A stretch of DNA of 64,000 nucleotides from Paracoccus aestuarii. Its GTDB lineage: Bacteria > Pseudomonadota > Alphaproteobacteria > Rhodobacterales > Rhodobacteraceae. Numbering within the stretch: the stretch's first letter is position 1; each line of letters begins with the position of its first letter. Both the position numbers and the translations under genes were made by a program. The stretch is from the NCBI RefSeq assembly GCF_028553885.1, contig NZ_CP067169.1:2286385-2350384 (forward strand), read 5' to 3'. Below the pieces are notes generated by a model, which had not been told where the DNA came from, searched no databases, and was given only the letters and a program-made list of their open reading frames with translations. Shown here piece by piece: positions 44,396 through 53,144 of this stretch.

Positions 44396-44435
44396 ATTCT
44401 ACGGATGCACCCCGCTAAGAATGGGGGGATTACCA

Positions 44436-44662
44436 AAAGACTGCGCAGCAGCGCGTCAGCCAAGCAATGTGGGGTTCAGCCGTCGGTTACGCATGATCGG
44501 GCTTGGGGTCAGGTCGTCCAAGGGGTCTCTCCTGTTGGATGATCCGGGAGTATCTCTTGGACAATCCGAGGAACTGCAATGGATGATGTATGATTCTATG
44601 ACGAGCCCGACTTGCGCCTTATTGTCTTATTGTATGCTGCGCCAGGTATCGAAGGAGGAACT
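44436..44662. other. intergenic region before the LysR gene
   Basis: 227 bases with no gene that I trust. It should hold the LysR promoter. The IS3 end is only 227 bases away, so outward transcription from the IS could also reach the regulator. AAGGAGG at 44652 is the ribosome binding site. Confidence 0.5.
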
Positions 44663-45583
44663 GTGGTTAGCACGGAACTATTCGTAGATTTCCTACACCT
44701 CGCGCAGAGCCGCAACTTCTCTACCACGTCCCGCGAGCGGGGGATGTCTCAGTCGACCCTGTCGAGACGGATCGCCGCGCTGGAGGCATTCGTTGGAAGT
44801 GAGTTGTTCGACCGGACGATCCAGCCCGTCGCGCTGAGCGAGGCGGGTGAGGTGCTTTTGCCCCTGGCTCAGGACATTCTCGAGAAGATGGAGGAAGTCC
44901 GCGCGATCGGCCGCCCGAAGCCCCGCCGTATCGAAACGTGCCACCTGATCGCCCTGAGCACCCTGGCGCTGCACTTTTTCCCAAACTGGCTGGCGAGGTA
45001 CGAGACGACCGAGGCGTGGCAGGTGGACCTGCTGAACACCGAGCCTCTGCTGGCCGCGAACATCCGCAACTTCCTGCGCGGCCAAGCAGAGTTTCTGCTG
45101 ACATTCGCAGACGACCGGGTGCCGGACCTGCTGGTCTTGCGTCACCACCGTTACATCGTCCTGGGGCACGAGACAGCCGTACCGGTCAGCCGACCGGACG
45201 CCGCTGGCGCGCCGCTGTGGTCCCTGGAAGGCGAGGCCGAGATCGCCTATTGCGGCTATACCAAGGGCAGCTTCTTTCAGCAGGCCCTGACGCCCTGCTT
45301 CGACCGCGTGGGGAGCCGCTTGCGCAAGGTGCGGGACAACTCGATGGCGGCGGTCATCCACGGCCTTGTCCGGCAGGGGCACGGCATGTGCTGGCTGCCC
45401 AGAATCATGGTCGACGACGACCTGAGGTCCGGCGTGCTGGTGCGCGCCGGGGGACCGGATTTCGATCTGCCGACCGAGATCCGGCTCTACCGCTCGCACA
45501 ACATGAGCCGCTATGCCCACAGCTTGTGGAACGCCGTCAGCAGCGGCCACCAGATCTGCCGAAGATCGGTGCGAATGGCGTAA
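44663..45583 (+). CDS. LysR-family transcriptional regulator
   Basis: The 306-residue protein starts with GTG after AAGGAGGAACT. The winged HTH is at about residues 4-60 (FVDFLHLAQSRNFSTTSRERGMSQSTLSRRIAALEAFVG), followed by a LysR substrate-binding domain. It converges with the MmgE/PrpD gene and overlaps its 3' end by 47 bases. It faces the end of the peptide operon, so control of that operon is possible but not the usual divergent layout. Confidence 0.88.
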   Translation: MVSTELFVDFLHLAQSRNFSTTSRERGMSQSTLSRRIAALEAFVGSELFDRTIQPVALSEAGEVLLPLAQDILEKMEEVRAIGRPKPRRIETCHLIALSTLALHFFPNWLARYETTEAWQVDLLNTEPLLAANIRNFLRGQAEFLLTFADDRVPDLLVLRHHRYIVLGHETAVPVSRPDAAGAPLWSLEGEAEIAYCGYTKGSFFQQALTPCFDRVGSRLRKVRDNSMAAVIHGLVRQGHGMCWLPRIMVDDDLRSGVLVRAGGPDFDLPTEIRLYRSHNMSRYAHSLWNAVSSGHQICRRSVRMA

Positions 45584-46919
45584 GATCCGGCGCCGCATCC
45601 AGCGTCATCAGCGTATCATACAGCGGCTGCGCCCAAGGCGCATCGGTACAGCAGGCCAGGAACTTGCCGTGCAGTTCCTCGGCCGCGAAGGGCTCGCGCA
45701 GATCGCCACGGGCAAACATCCGCTCGGTCGTCAATTCGCGGCCGCCGGTCAGGCGCAGGTGCAGTTGATGGGGCAGCCGGGCATCGGCGGCCGCCGCCTC
45801 TTCCGCGGGCGTCCACGAGGTCATCGTGAGGCGTTCCAGCAGCGGGTCGTCCTGCCGCGCCCGGACAGCCGCAGGCGTGAAGTCATCCAGCGCGAGGGCC
45901 CCGTTCCGCAGCGCGACCGCGACGCAGTAGTTCATCGAGAAGCGGGCCTGCATCTCATTTTCCGGGCGGGTGTAAGGCAGGTTGAGGCGGTTGGCGGTGC
46001 CGACCTTGACTGCTACCGCCTCGACCTCGTCGGCCGCAAAGGTGACTTCGCGGCGCAGGTCCGACAGTGCGTCTACAATGAGGTGCGTCGAGCCGCAACA
46101 CGGGTGCAGTTTCGGTACGACGCCGTCGGTTTCGATGACGTGGCGGGTCGTTCCCGCGATCTCGGCGCTGTCATAACCGGGCGTACCGGGGCCGCGGAAC
46201 ATATCGGCGAAGCCCTGGGCACCCTCGAAGGCGCGCGGGTGCCCCTCCAGTCCCGCCATGGCAAGCCGTGCGGCCTCGACGGCATTGCGGGCGGCCAGGC
46301 CCGCGTGGAACGGCTTGGCCGGGGTGCCGAACTGGCCCTTTGTCCCGCAGGCGAAGCTGCAGGCCAGGGTCAGGGCACGCCGCATCCCCTCGGCATCCGC
46401 GCCCAGTAGATGCGCAACGCCCGCAGCCGTGCCGACCGACCCGATGGTCGAGGTGCCATGCCAGCCTGCCGCATAATGTCCCGGGCCCACCCCCGCCCCG
46501 ACGAAGGCCTGCGCCTGCAGGGCCACCAGATAGGCGTCGATGAGCTCGCGCCCCGAATGCCCACGGCCCCCGGCGGCCAGCAGCGCCGGGACGATGACCG
46601 CCGAGGCATGGGACATGCCCGGCATGAAGTTGTCGTCGAAATCCAGCGCATGGGCCGCGGTTCCATTGACCATCGCGGCGGCTGCGGGGTCGGCAGCGCG
46701 GCCGTTAACGACCCACGCCTCGCCCGCGGCCGTTGCCGCCTGCGCCACGGCCCGCGTCGCGGCATCCGTCCGGCCCGCATACATGCAGCCGAGCGTGTCG
46801 GCGATGGCCGTCTGCGCGAGCTTCCGCGCCTCGAGGCCAGCCGCAAAATAACCGTTGTCATGGCGCGCATGCATCCAGCCGGCGATCTGGCCGGCGATCG
46901 TGTCGTGATGTCCCATCAT
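45537..46919 (-). CDS. MmgE/PrpD family protein
   Basis: The 460-residue protein has family blocks: NGTAAHALDFDDNF, GYFAAGLEAR near the N-terminus, GTAAGVAHLLGADAEG, GTKGQFGTPAKPFHAGLAARN and HPCCGSTH. Members are 2-methylcitrate dehydratase, cis-aconitate decarboxylase or iminodisuccinate epimerase-like; the substrate here is not predictable, and no prp genes are present. It is the last gene of the peptide operon, 1 base after the preceding stop. Two consecutive Met codons (46919, 46916) can start it. Confidence 0.85.
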   Translation of the reverse strand: MMGHHDTIAGQIAGWMHARHDNGYFAAGLEARKLAQTAIADTLGCMYAGRTDAATRAVAQAATAAGEAWVVNGRAADPAAAAMVNGTAAHALDFDDNFMPGMSHASAVIVPALLAAGGRGHSGRELIDAYLVALQAQAFVGAGVGPGHYAAGWHGTSTIGSVGTAAGVAHLLGADAEGMRRALTLACSFACGTKGQFGTPAKPFHAGLAARNAVEAARLAMAGLEGHPRAFEGAQGFADMFRGPGTPGYDSAEIAGTTRHVIETDGVVPKLHPCCGSTHLIVDALSDLRREVTFAADEVEAVAVKVGTANRLNLPYTRPENEMQARFSMNYCVAVALRNGALALDDFTPAAVRARQDDPLLERLTMTSWTPAEEAAAADARLPHQLHLRLTGGRELTTERMFARGDLREPFAAEELHGKFLACCTDAPWAQPLYDTLMTLDAAPDLTPFAPIFGRSGGRC

Positions 46920-46920
46920 C

Positions 46921-47835
46921 TCAATCCAGGTGCTGCAGGACGTGGCGCAGCAGCGCGCCGAACTGGAAGCCGGAAACCTCGTGACCCTGATCCGTGTCGA
47001 CGCGGTGAATGACAATGGCGTTACGCTTGGGCATTACCAGCGCGTAGTGCCCCCCCGCCCCGATGGCCATGTAGCTGCCCTCGGGCAGGATGACATGTGG
47101 CAGGCCGCAGCCGTCGCGTTCCAGCCACCACATGTAGCCGTAGGCGCCCCTCGGCCCAGCATCGCTGTTCCGCAGCGTGCAGAGGTCGGTCCAGCCCTCC
47201 GGCAGGATCTGCACGCCCTGCCACTGGCCGCCCCGCAGGAACAGCCGGCAGAACCGCAGCAAGTCGCGGCTGGAGAGACGGAAAGGATAGGCGTTGTGGC
47301 GGGATTGGCTGAAGCTTTCGGTCCAGGCGTCTGGCTGAGGCCCGTCCGGGCGGAAATCCTGCAGCTCAAGCGGGCCGGCCAGATAGCGGGTGAAGCCTTC
47401 GGCAACGCTATGGCCGCTTGCTTGAACGTAGATCGTGCCAAGCGCATTGAAGTCCCAGTTGTTGTAGCACCAGAAGGTGCCTGGCGCATGCGAGTGGCGC
47501 TTTTCCTTGATCATGCCCATCCACTCGGTTTCGTAACCGGCGGGGTGGTAGATCCCCGAGCGAGCCGTCAACAGGTCGTAGACCGTCGCCTGCCGCTCCA
47601 CTGGCGAGAGAGGGTCGTTGTCGTCGATGCCCAGCTTCTCCAGCGTGGCGCCGAGGTCCAGGCGGCCGGCCTCGACCTCGATGCCGATCAGCGCTGCTAA
47701 AATGCTCTTGCGGATGGAGTGGCACAGGAAGCGGTGATCCTGGGGGCCAAATTCGCCAATGGTCCGGTCGTTCTGCCAGACGGTCAGCGCGGCTGTGGGT
47801 TGCGCTTCGATATGAGGCATCAGGGCGGCGATCAT
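46921..47835 (-). CDS. beta-lactamase-like serine hydrolase (class C / DD-peptidase fold)
   Basis: The 304-residue protein has the SxxK motif in CHSIRKS, a YxN-type motif in FWCYNNWDF and the C-terminal GAGGHYALV (HxG-like). No signal peptide is seen, so it is probably cytoplasmic, like the EstB/aminohydrolase branch, and acts on esters, amides or D-amino-acid peptides rather than as an antibiotic resistance enzyme. Its ATG overlaps the stop of the ABC ATPase gene by 4 bases. Position inside a peptide-import operon points to hydrolysis of an imported compound. Confidence 0.82.
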   Translation of the reverse strand: MIAALMPHIEAQPTAALTVWQNDRTIGEFGPQDHRFLCHSIRKSILAALIGIEVEAGRLDLGATLEKLGIDDNDPLSPVERQATVYDLLTARSGIYHPAGYETEWMGMIKEKRHSHAPGTFWCYNNWDFNALGTIYVQASGHSVAEGFTRYLAGPLELQDFRPDGPQPDAWTESFSQSRHNAYPFRLSSRDLLRFCRLFLRGGQWQGVQILPEGWTDLCTLRNSDAGPRGAYGYMWWLERDGCGLPHVILPEGSYMAIGAGGHYALVMPKRNAIVIHRVDTDQGHEVSGFQFGALLRHVLQHLD

Positions 47836-48614
47836 GCGGCGTCTCCTTCCAGGGCAGCGGCGAAGGACGCGCTCGCGTCCAGGAATTCCTTTGTGTAGGG
47901 GTGGCTGGCCTGCCCCTTGCGGACAGCATCCGAAGTCAGCTCTTCGATGATCTCGCCGTGCTGCATCATGCCGATGCGCTGGCAGACATGGGCAATCACG
48001 GCCATGTCGTGCGAGACAAGCAGATATGTCAGCCCCCGGTCGCGCTGGATCTGGACCAGCAGGTTCAGGATCTCGGCCTGAACCGAGACATCCAGCGCCG
48101 AAGTCGGCTCGTCCAGCAAGAGGACCTCGGGCTCCATGATCAGCGCGCGAGCGATCGCCACGCGCTGGCGCTGGCCGCCGGACAGCTCGTGCGGGTAGCG
48201 ATAGCGGAAGGCCGGGTCCAAGCCGACCTGCACCAGCACCTCGTCGATGCGCTGGCGCTGGCGGTCGAAGCCGTGAATCTGCAAGGGCTCGCGCAGGACC
48301 TTGTCCACCATCTTGCGCGGATGCAGCGAGGCATAGGGGTCCTGGAACACCATCTGAACGCGGCGCAGGAAGTCCGCGCCCCGCCGCGCGTTCGGCTGTT
48401 CCCGACCATCGAGGACAATGGCGCCCTCGTAGTCGGGGTTCAGCCCGGCGGCAGCACGCAGGACGGTGGACTTGCCGCAGCCGGATTCGCCGATCAGGCC
48501 GTAGCACTCGCCGTGGCCGATCTGGAAGTTGACGTCCTTGACGACGTGATGACGGTCGTCTTCCTCACCGAATGAAACGTTGAGGCGGACCGCCTCGAGG
48601 ATGGGGTTGGGCAT
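47832..48614 (-). CDS. peptide ABC transporter ATP-binding protein (DppF/OppF-like)
   Basis: The 260-residue ATPase has Walker A GESGCGKST, signature LSGGQRQRVAIARAL, Walker B VLLLDEPTSALDV and the OppF/DppF-type SHPYTKEFL tail. It begins at 48614 (MPNPILEAV); the start overlaps the stop of the preceding ATPase gene. It is the second ATPase of the importer. Confidence 0.93.
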   Translation of the reverse strand: MPNPILEAVRLNVSFGEEDDRHHVVKDVNFQIGHGECYGLIGESGCGKSTVLRAAAGLNPDYEGAIVLDGREQPNARRGADFLRRVQMVFQDPYASLHPRKMVDKVLREPLQIHGFDRQRQRIDEVLVQVGLDPAFRYRYPHELSGGQRQRVAIARALIMEPEVLLLDEPTSALDVSVQAEILNLLVQIQRDRGLTYLLVSHDMAVIAHVCQRIGMMQHGEIIEELTSDAVRKGQASHPYTKEFLDASASFAAALEGDAA

Positions 48615-49477
48615 CAATGATCCTCCAGCCGGTAGACGGGCCCGTCCAGCCACGCCGGGTCGCGCTGCGGCACGCGCAGCACATCGGTCTGCCGGTCCAG
48701 GCGCGGCAGGCTGTCCAGCAGGGCGCGGGTATAGGGGTGACGGGCGCGGCGCAGGTCCTTCGCCGCGATTTCCTCCAGCACGCGGCCGGCGTACATGACC
48801 AGGATGCGGTCGCAGAAGCTGGCGACCAGGTTCAGGTCGTGGCTGATCAGGATCAGGCCGGTGCCGCGGGCTTCGACCAGTTCGTCCAAAACCGACAGAA
48901 CCTGCTTGCGCACGGTGACGTCCAGCGCGGATGTCGGCTCGTCCGCGATGATGATGTCGGGCTCGGGGATCAGCATCATCGCGATCATGATCCGCTGGCC
49001 CATGCCGCCCGAGACCTCGTGCGGCAAAAGGCCGAAGACACGTTCGGGATCACGGATGTGGACGGCCTCCAGCATCGCAAGCGCACGTTGGCGGGCAGTC
49101 TTTCCATCGACCTGATGGTGGACGCGGTAAGCCTCGACGATCTGCTCGCCCACCCGCATCAGCGGGTTCAGCGAGAACTTGGGATCCTGCAGGATCATCG
49201 AGATCTTGCGGCCCCGGATCTGCCGCATCCGTTTCTCGCTGGCCGCCAGCAGGTCCTCACTGCGAAAGCGCAGTTTCGAGGCTGTCACCGTGGCAGAGCG
49301 CGGCGTCAGCTTTAGAAGCGCCCGCCCGGTCTGGGACTTTCCCGAGCCAGATTCGCCCACGATGCCCAACTTCTCGCGCCCCACCGCGAACGAGACGCCG
49401 CGCACGGCGTCGCGCCCCGTGCGGTTGCCTGCGAAGCGGATGCGCAGGTCTTCGACTTCCAGAAGCGGCTCAGTCAT
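48614..49477 (-). CDS. peptide ABC transporter ATP-binding protein (DppD/OppD-like)
   Basis: The 287-residue ATPase has Walker A GESGSGKSQTG (Gln after the usual Ser/Thr), signature VSGGMGQRIMIAMML and Walker B IIIADEPTSALDV, then RHPYTRALLDSLPRLD. The C-terminal Fe-S-type cysteine motif of some OppD proteins is absent. The start at 49477 (MTEPLLEVED) overlaps the permease gene by 8 bases. Confidence 0.92.
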   Translation of the reverse strand: MTEPLLEVEDLRIRFAGNRTGRDAVRGVSFAVGREKLGIVGESGSGKSQTGRALLKLTPRSATVTASKLRFRSEDLLAASEKRMRQIRGRKISMILQDPKFSLNPLMRVGEQIVEAYRVHHQVDGKTARQRALAMLEAVHIRDPERVFGLLPHEVSGGMGQRIMIAMMLIPEPDIIIADEPTSALDVTVRKQVLSVLDELVEARGTGLILISHDLNLVASFCDRILVMYAGRVLEEIAAKDLRRARHPYTRALLDSLPRLDRQTDVLRVPQRDPAWLDGPVYRLEDH

Positions 49478-50381
49478 GGCGGGGGTCCAGTACGTCGCGA
49501 AGCCCGTCGCCGGCGAGGTTGACGGCAAGGCTGGTCAGAAGGATGGCGATGCCGGGCACGGCGGCGACCCACCAGGCGTTCATCATGAACTCGCGCCCGG
49601 ATGACAGCATCGCCCCCCATTCAGGGCTGGGGGGCTGCGCACCCAGACCCAGAAAGCCAAGGCCCGCCGCGGTCAGGATGACGATGGCCATGTTCAGCGT
49701 CACGCGCACGACGACAGAGGGCAGGCACATCGGGATCACGTCCGACAGGATGATCCGCGTGTGCGAGGCGCCCTGCATCCGCATGGCGGCGACATAGTCG
49801 GATTTGCGGATCGTCAGCGTCTCGGCTCGCGCGAGGCGCGCGATGGGCGGCCAGGCAGAAAGGGACAGCGCGATTACCGCGTTCTCGATCCCAGGTCCCA
49901 GGGCGGTGACGAAAGCCAGCGCCAGGATCAGCGAGGGGAAGGCCAGGAAGACATCGACGATGCGCATCAGGATCAGGTCGATCCAGCCGCCGAAATATCC
50001 CGCCAGCGTGCCGACCAGCAGCCCGACCGGGGCGACGATGGCCGCCGTCAGCACTGCGATGTACAGCGTGATGCGCGTGCCGTGGATGATCCGGGACAGG
50101 ATGTCCCGGCCCAGCTCATCCGTGCCGAACCAATGCGCGGCCGAGGGTGGCTGCAGGCGGTTGGCAAGCGATTGCTGGAACGGGTTGTAGGGCGAGATGA
50201 CTGGCGCCAGCAGGGCGACGATCACCAGGATCAGCAGGAAGATAGCGCCCGCCAGGGCGGATCGGTTGGCTGCGAAGCGGCGGCAGCTCAGCACGAATTG
50301 CTGGGCCCGCGCTTGCGCGGCCGACGCCGGCACAGGCGCCTGAAGCCAGCCGCGCATGCCAGATGAAAGGGTCTGGGTCAT
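49470..50381 (-). CDS. peptide ABC transporter permease (DppC-like)
   Basis: The 303-residue membrane protein has the N-terminal helix FAANRSALAGAIFLLILVIVALLAPVISPY and HWFGTDELGRDILSRIIHGTR typical of DppC, and the coupling EAA loop AAMRMQGASHTRIILSDVIP. Six helices. It pairs with DppB, whose stop is 7 bases upstream. Confidence 0.93.
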   Translation of the reverse strand: MTQTLSSGMRGWLQAPVPASAAQARAQQFVLSCRRFAANRSALAGAIFLLILVIVALLAPVISPYNPFQQSLANRLQPPSAAHWFGTDELGRDILSRIIHGTRITLYIAVLTAAIVAPVGLLVGTLAGYFGGWIDLILMRIVDVFLAFPSLILALAFVTALGPGIENAVIALSLSAWPPIARLARAETLTIRKSDYVAAMRMQGASHTRIILSDVIPMCLPSVVVRVTLNMAIVILTAAGLGFLGLGAQPPSPEWGAMLSSGREFMMNAWWVAAVPGIAILLTSLAVNLAGDGLRDVLDPRHD

Positions 50382-50388
50382 CGCAATC

Positions 50389-51444
50389 CTACCGGGTTCT
50401 GGGATCGAGGACGCGGTAGAGTACGTCGCAGATCAGGTTGATGGTCACGAAGATCAGGCCAATGATCAGCGTGCAGCCGACAACAGCGTTCATGTCGCCC
50501 GCCAAAAGCGCGCTGGTCAGGTAGCGGCCGAATCCCGGCCAGGCGAAGACGGTCTCGGTCAGGACAGCGCCCTCCAGCAGGAAGGCATAGGACAGCGCGA
50601 CGACGGTCAGTACCTGTACCGCGATGTTGCGGAAGGCGTGGCGCCAGACGGTGCGCCGCCATGACAGGCCTTTGACGCGGGCGGTGATGACGTATTCCTG
50701 CGTCAGCTGCGCGGCCATGAAGCTGCGCGTCATGCGGCTGATATAGGTCATTGCCCCAAAGGCCAGGATCGAGGCCGGCAGCACGATATGGGATACCGCG
50801 TTGCGGAAGGCCGCCCAGTTGCCGGCCATCGCGGTGTCGATCAGCAGAAGCCCGGTGCGCTGCTCGAAGCCGTATTCGTGGATAAAGCCGATCCGTCCCG
50901 GTCCCGACACCCAGCCCAGGCCGGCATAGAAGACCATCAGCCCCATCAGGCCAAGCCAGAAATTGGGGGCGGAATAGCCGATCAGGCAGACCGTGCGCAC
51001 GAGATGGTCGATCCAGGTATTGGCATACATGGCCGACAGGACGCCAAGCGGCACGCCAAGGCCGGTGCCGATGATCATGGCGACGGTCGCCAGCTCGATC
51101 GTTGCGGGAAAGACGCGGGCGATATCCTCGATCACGGGACGCCCCGAGGTCAGGGAATTGCCCAGATCCAGCGTGACCGCGTCGCGCAGGTAGTTCAGGA
51201 ACTGGATGATCAGGGGCTGGTCCAGCCCCAGCTCGCGGTAGACGCGGTCATAGGCGGCCTGCGGGGCGTTCTCGCCCACGATCTTGATGACCGGGTCCAA
51301 CGGCAGCATCCGCCCGATGAAGAATGTCAGGGCCACGAGGCCCAGAAGCGTCACGCCCACCGACCCGATAGTGCGAATGCCGCCGCGAAGCTGACGCTTG
51401 CGCCGGGATGTGAAAAACCCGCCTTGCGCTGCTGCTGCCCGCAT
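50389..51444 (-). CDS. peptide ABC transporter permease (DppB-like)
   Basis: The 351-residue permease has FFIGRMLPLDPVIKIVG, IVYRELGLDQPLI-like sequence after the first helix, the inner helices and the EAA loop ITARVKGLSWRRTVWRHAFRN. The N-terminal 25 residues are rich in Lys/Arg and longer than usual; a later start is possible. It lies 63 bases after the binding protein. Confidence 0.92.
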   Translation of the reverse strand: MRAAAAQGGFFTSRRKRQLRGGIRTIGSVGVTLLGLVALTFFIGRMLPLDPVIKIVGENAPQAAYDRVYRELGLDQPLIIQFLNYLRDAVTLDLGNSLTSGRPVIEDIARVFPATIELATVAMIIGTGLGVPLGVLSAMYANTWIDHLVRTVCLIGYSAPNFWLGLMGLMVFYAGLGWVSGPGRIGFIHEYGFEQRTGLLLIDTAMAGNWAAFRNAVSHIVLPASILAFGAMTYISRMTRSFMAAQLTQEYVITARVKGLSWRRTVWRHAFRNIAVQVLTVVALSYAFLLEGAVLTETVFAWPGFGRYLTSALLAGDMNAVVGCTLIIGLIFVTINLICDVLYRVLDPRTR

Positions 51445-51507
51445 GGTCCTGCCTCCTTTCCTGTCTGGGGTGGCCCGCCGGCGGGGCGCCGGCGGGCCGG
51501 GCGGGGC

Positions 51508-53112
51508 TTACTTCGTCACCTGGTTGTAAAAGGCTTTGAAGCCATGGGCATTCCAGCCCTGCAGTTCGGCACGATGCGCGACATTCTGGGTCGTCTGGAA
51601 CATGAAGACCTGGGGGCCTTCCTGCATCTGGTCCAGCTGAAGCTGGTGATACATCTCCTCGCGCGTGTCCGCGTCGGGCTCAAGCAGGGCGTCCATGACG
51701 CGCTGGTTGTACTCTTCCGAGAAATAGGCCGAGCGCCAGCTGGGATACTGAGTCAGCTGCGCCTCGGCGGCGTTGTCCGGGTTGTAGATCTGGCGCGAGG
51801 CCATGCCATGTGCGTCCCCGACTGAAGTCTGCCAGCTCATCACCCCCATTTCGAATTCGCGGCCCCGGATGCGCGAGAAAAGCTGCGCGTTCGCCATCCG
51901 CTCGACCGAGACATTCAGTCCGGCCGCTGCCGCGTTCTCTTGAAAATGCTGGCCGATGGGCATCGAATACGGGTGGGTGCCGAGGATCAACGAGATGCTC
52001 GTGCCCTCTTCCACGCCGGCTTCGGCAAGCAACTCACGCGCGCGCTCGATGTCCAGCGAGAAGGGGCGGCCTTCCTCTTCGGTCAGTGCGCCGAACGCGC
52101 CAAGCTGCACCGGGCTCTGCCGGATTACTCCGATGTTGCGCAGGAACGAATTGCCCATCGCCTCATAGTCCAGCAGGTAGCGCAGGGCCAGGCGCGCCCG
52201 AGGGTCGGTGAAGGGACCGAACTCGTTGTTCAGCGCCAGGTAGGTCAGCTGGGGCTTCATAGTCGTGACGACCTCGATGTTGTCCATCGCCGAGACATCT
52301 GCGATGTCCTCGGGTGTCAGGTCGCGGGCGATGTCGATGTCGCCGCTGGTCAGCATCAGGCGCTGCGTTCCCGCCTCGGCAACATGGCGCACGAGGATGG
52401 TCTGCATGCCGGGTGCCTCGCCCCAGTAGTCGTCGTTGCGCTCCAGGATGACGACTTCGCCGGGGTTCCAGCGCTCCAGCCGATAGGGGCCGACGCATTC
52501 GGTGTGCGTGGCCAGGTACTGGTTGCCCAGATCGTCATTGACCTCGTTCTCGAGGATCGTGTCGCGGTCCAGCATGATCGCCACCGGATAGGCGGCGATG
52601 GCCTGCAGCAGCAGCGAGGTCGGATAGGGCTGGTCGAACTGCATCACCAGCGTGCGGTCGTCAGGCGCGGTGATCCGCTCGGCCGCATTCTCGGCAGAGA
52701 ATCCGTATTCGGTCAGCGCTGCTGCCGCGCCGAGCCCGATGTTGAGAACGCGGTGCAGCGACCACATCATCTCTTGCGCGGTGGCGGGATTGCCCGAGGG
52801 GAATGTGAGCCCCTCGCGGATAGTGAAGGTGATGGTAGTGCCGTCCTCGGAGACCTCATAGCTTTCGGCAAGGCCGGGGACGACGTTCGTCTCGTCTTCG
52901 GGGTCGTACTCCATCAGCCGGTCGCAGGCGTTGACCAGCAACTCGACCGTCACCACCTCGCCCACTTGGGCAGGATCGAAGGTCGAGATGGCGTCGATGT
53001 TCCATGCCATCACCATCACGTTCGGCGGGGTCTGCGCCGCCGCGGCAAGCGGCATCGCGGTGGCCCCGGCAAGGGCCAGCGCGGATGTCAGCATCTTGGT
53101 TCTGCGTTTCAT
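51508..53112 (-). CDS. peptide ABC transporter substrate-binding protein (DppA/OppA family, SBP_bac_5)
   Basis: The 534-residue protein starts MKRRTKMLTSALALAGATAM with a signal peptide ending near AAAAQ (residue 27), so it is periplasmic. SBP_bac_5 features include WNIDAISTFDPAQVGEVV, LAESYEVSEDGTTITFTIREG and FPSGNPATAQEMMWSL. These proteins bind di- or oligopeptides or other small amides. Its position directly behind an S9 and an M20 peptidase supports peptide substrates. Confidence 0.93.
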   Translation of the reverse strand: MKRRTKMLTSALALAGATAMPLAAAAQTPPNVMVMAWNIDAISTFDPAQVGEVVTVELLVNACDRLMEYDPEDETNVVPGLAESYEVSEDGTTITFTIREGLTFPSGNPATAQEMMWSLHRVLNIGLGAAAALTEYGFSAENAAERITAPDDRTLVMQFDQPYPTSLLLQAIAAYPVAIMLDRDTILENEVNDDLGNQYLATHTECVGPYRLERWNPGEVVILERNDDYWGEAPGMQTILVRHVAEAGTQRLMLTSGDIDIARDLTPEDIADVSAMDNIEVVTTMKPQLTYLALNNEFGPFTDPRARLALRYLLDYEAMGNSFLRNIGVIRQSPVQLGAFGALTEEEGRPFSLDIERARELLAEAGVEEGTSISLILGTHPYSMPIGQHFQENAAAAGLNVSVERMANAQLFSRIRGREFEMGVMSWQTSVGDAHGMASRQIYNPDNAAEAQLTQYPSWRSAYFSEEYNQRVMDALLEPDADTREEMYHQLQLDQMQEGPQVFMFQTTQNVAHRAELQGWNAHGFKAFYNQVTK

Positions 53113-53144
53113 TTCTCTCTCCTGTTGGTCGTTTTTCTTGTTCT

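Larger units (their letters stand above)
43236..44435 (+). mobile_element. IS3-family element (IS407-like), about 1.2 kb, intact
   Basis: The ends are inverted: TGGTAATCCCCCC at 43236 and its inverse ending at 44435, with a further matching TAGAATT block inside each end. It carries overlapping orfA/orfB with a slippery site. No clear target duplication. It is inserted at the start of the parD remnant and lies upstream of the LysR gene. Confidence 0.9.
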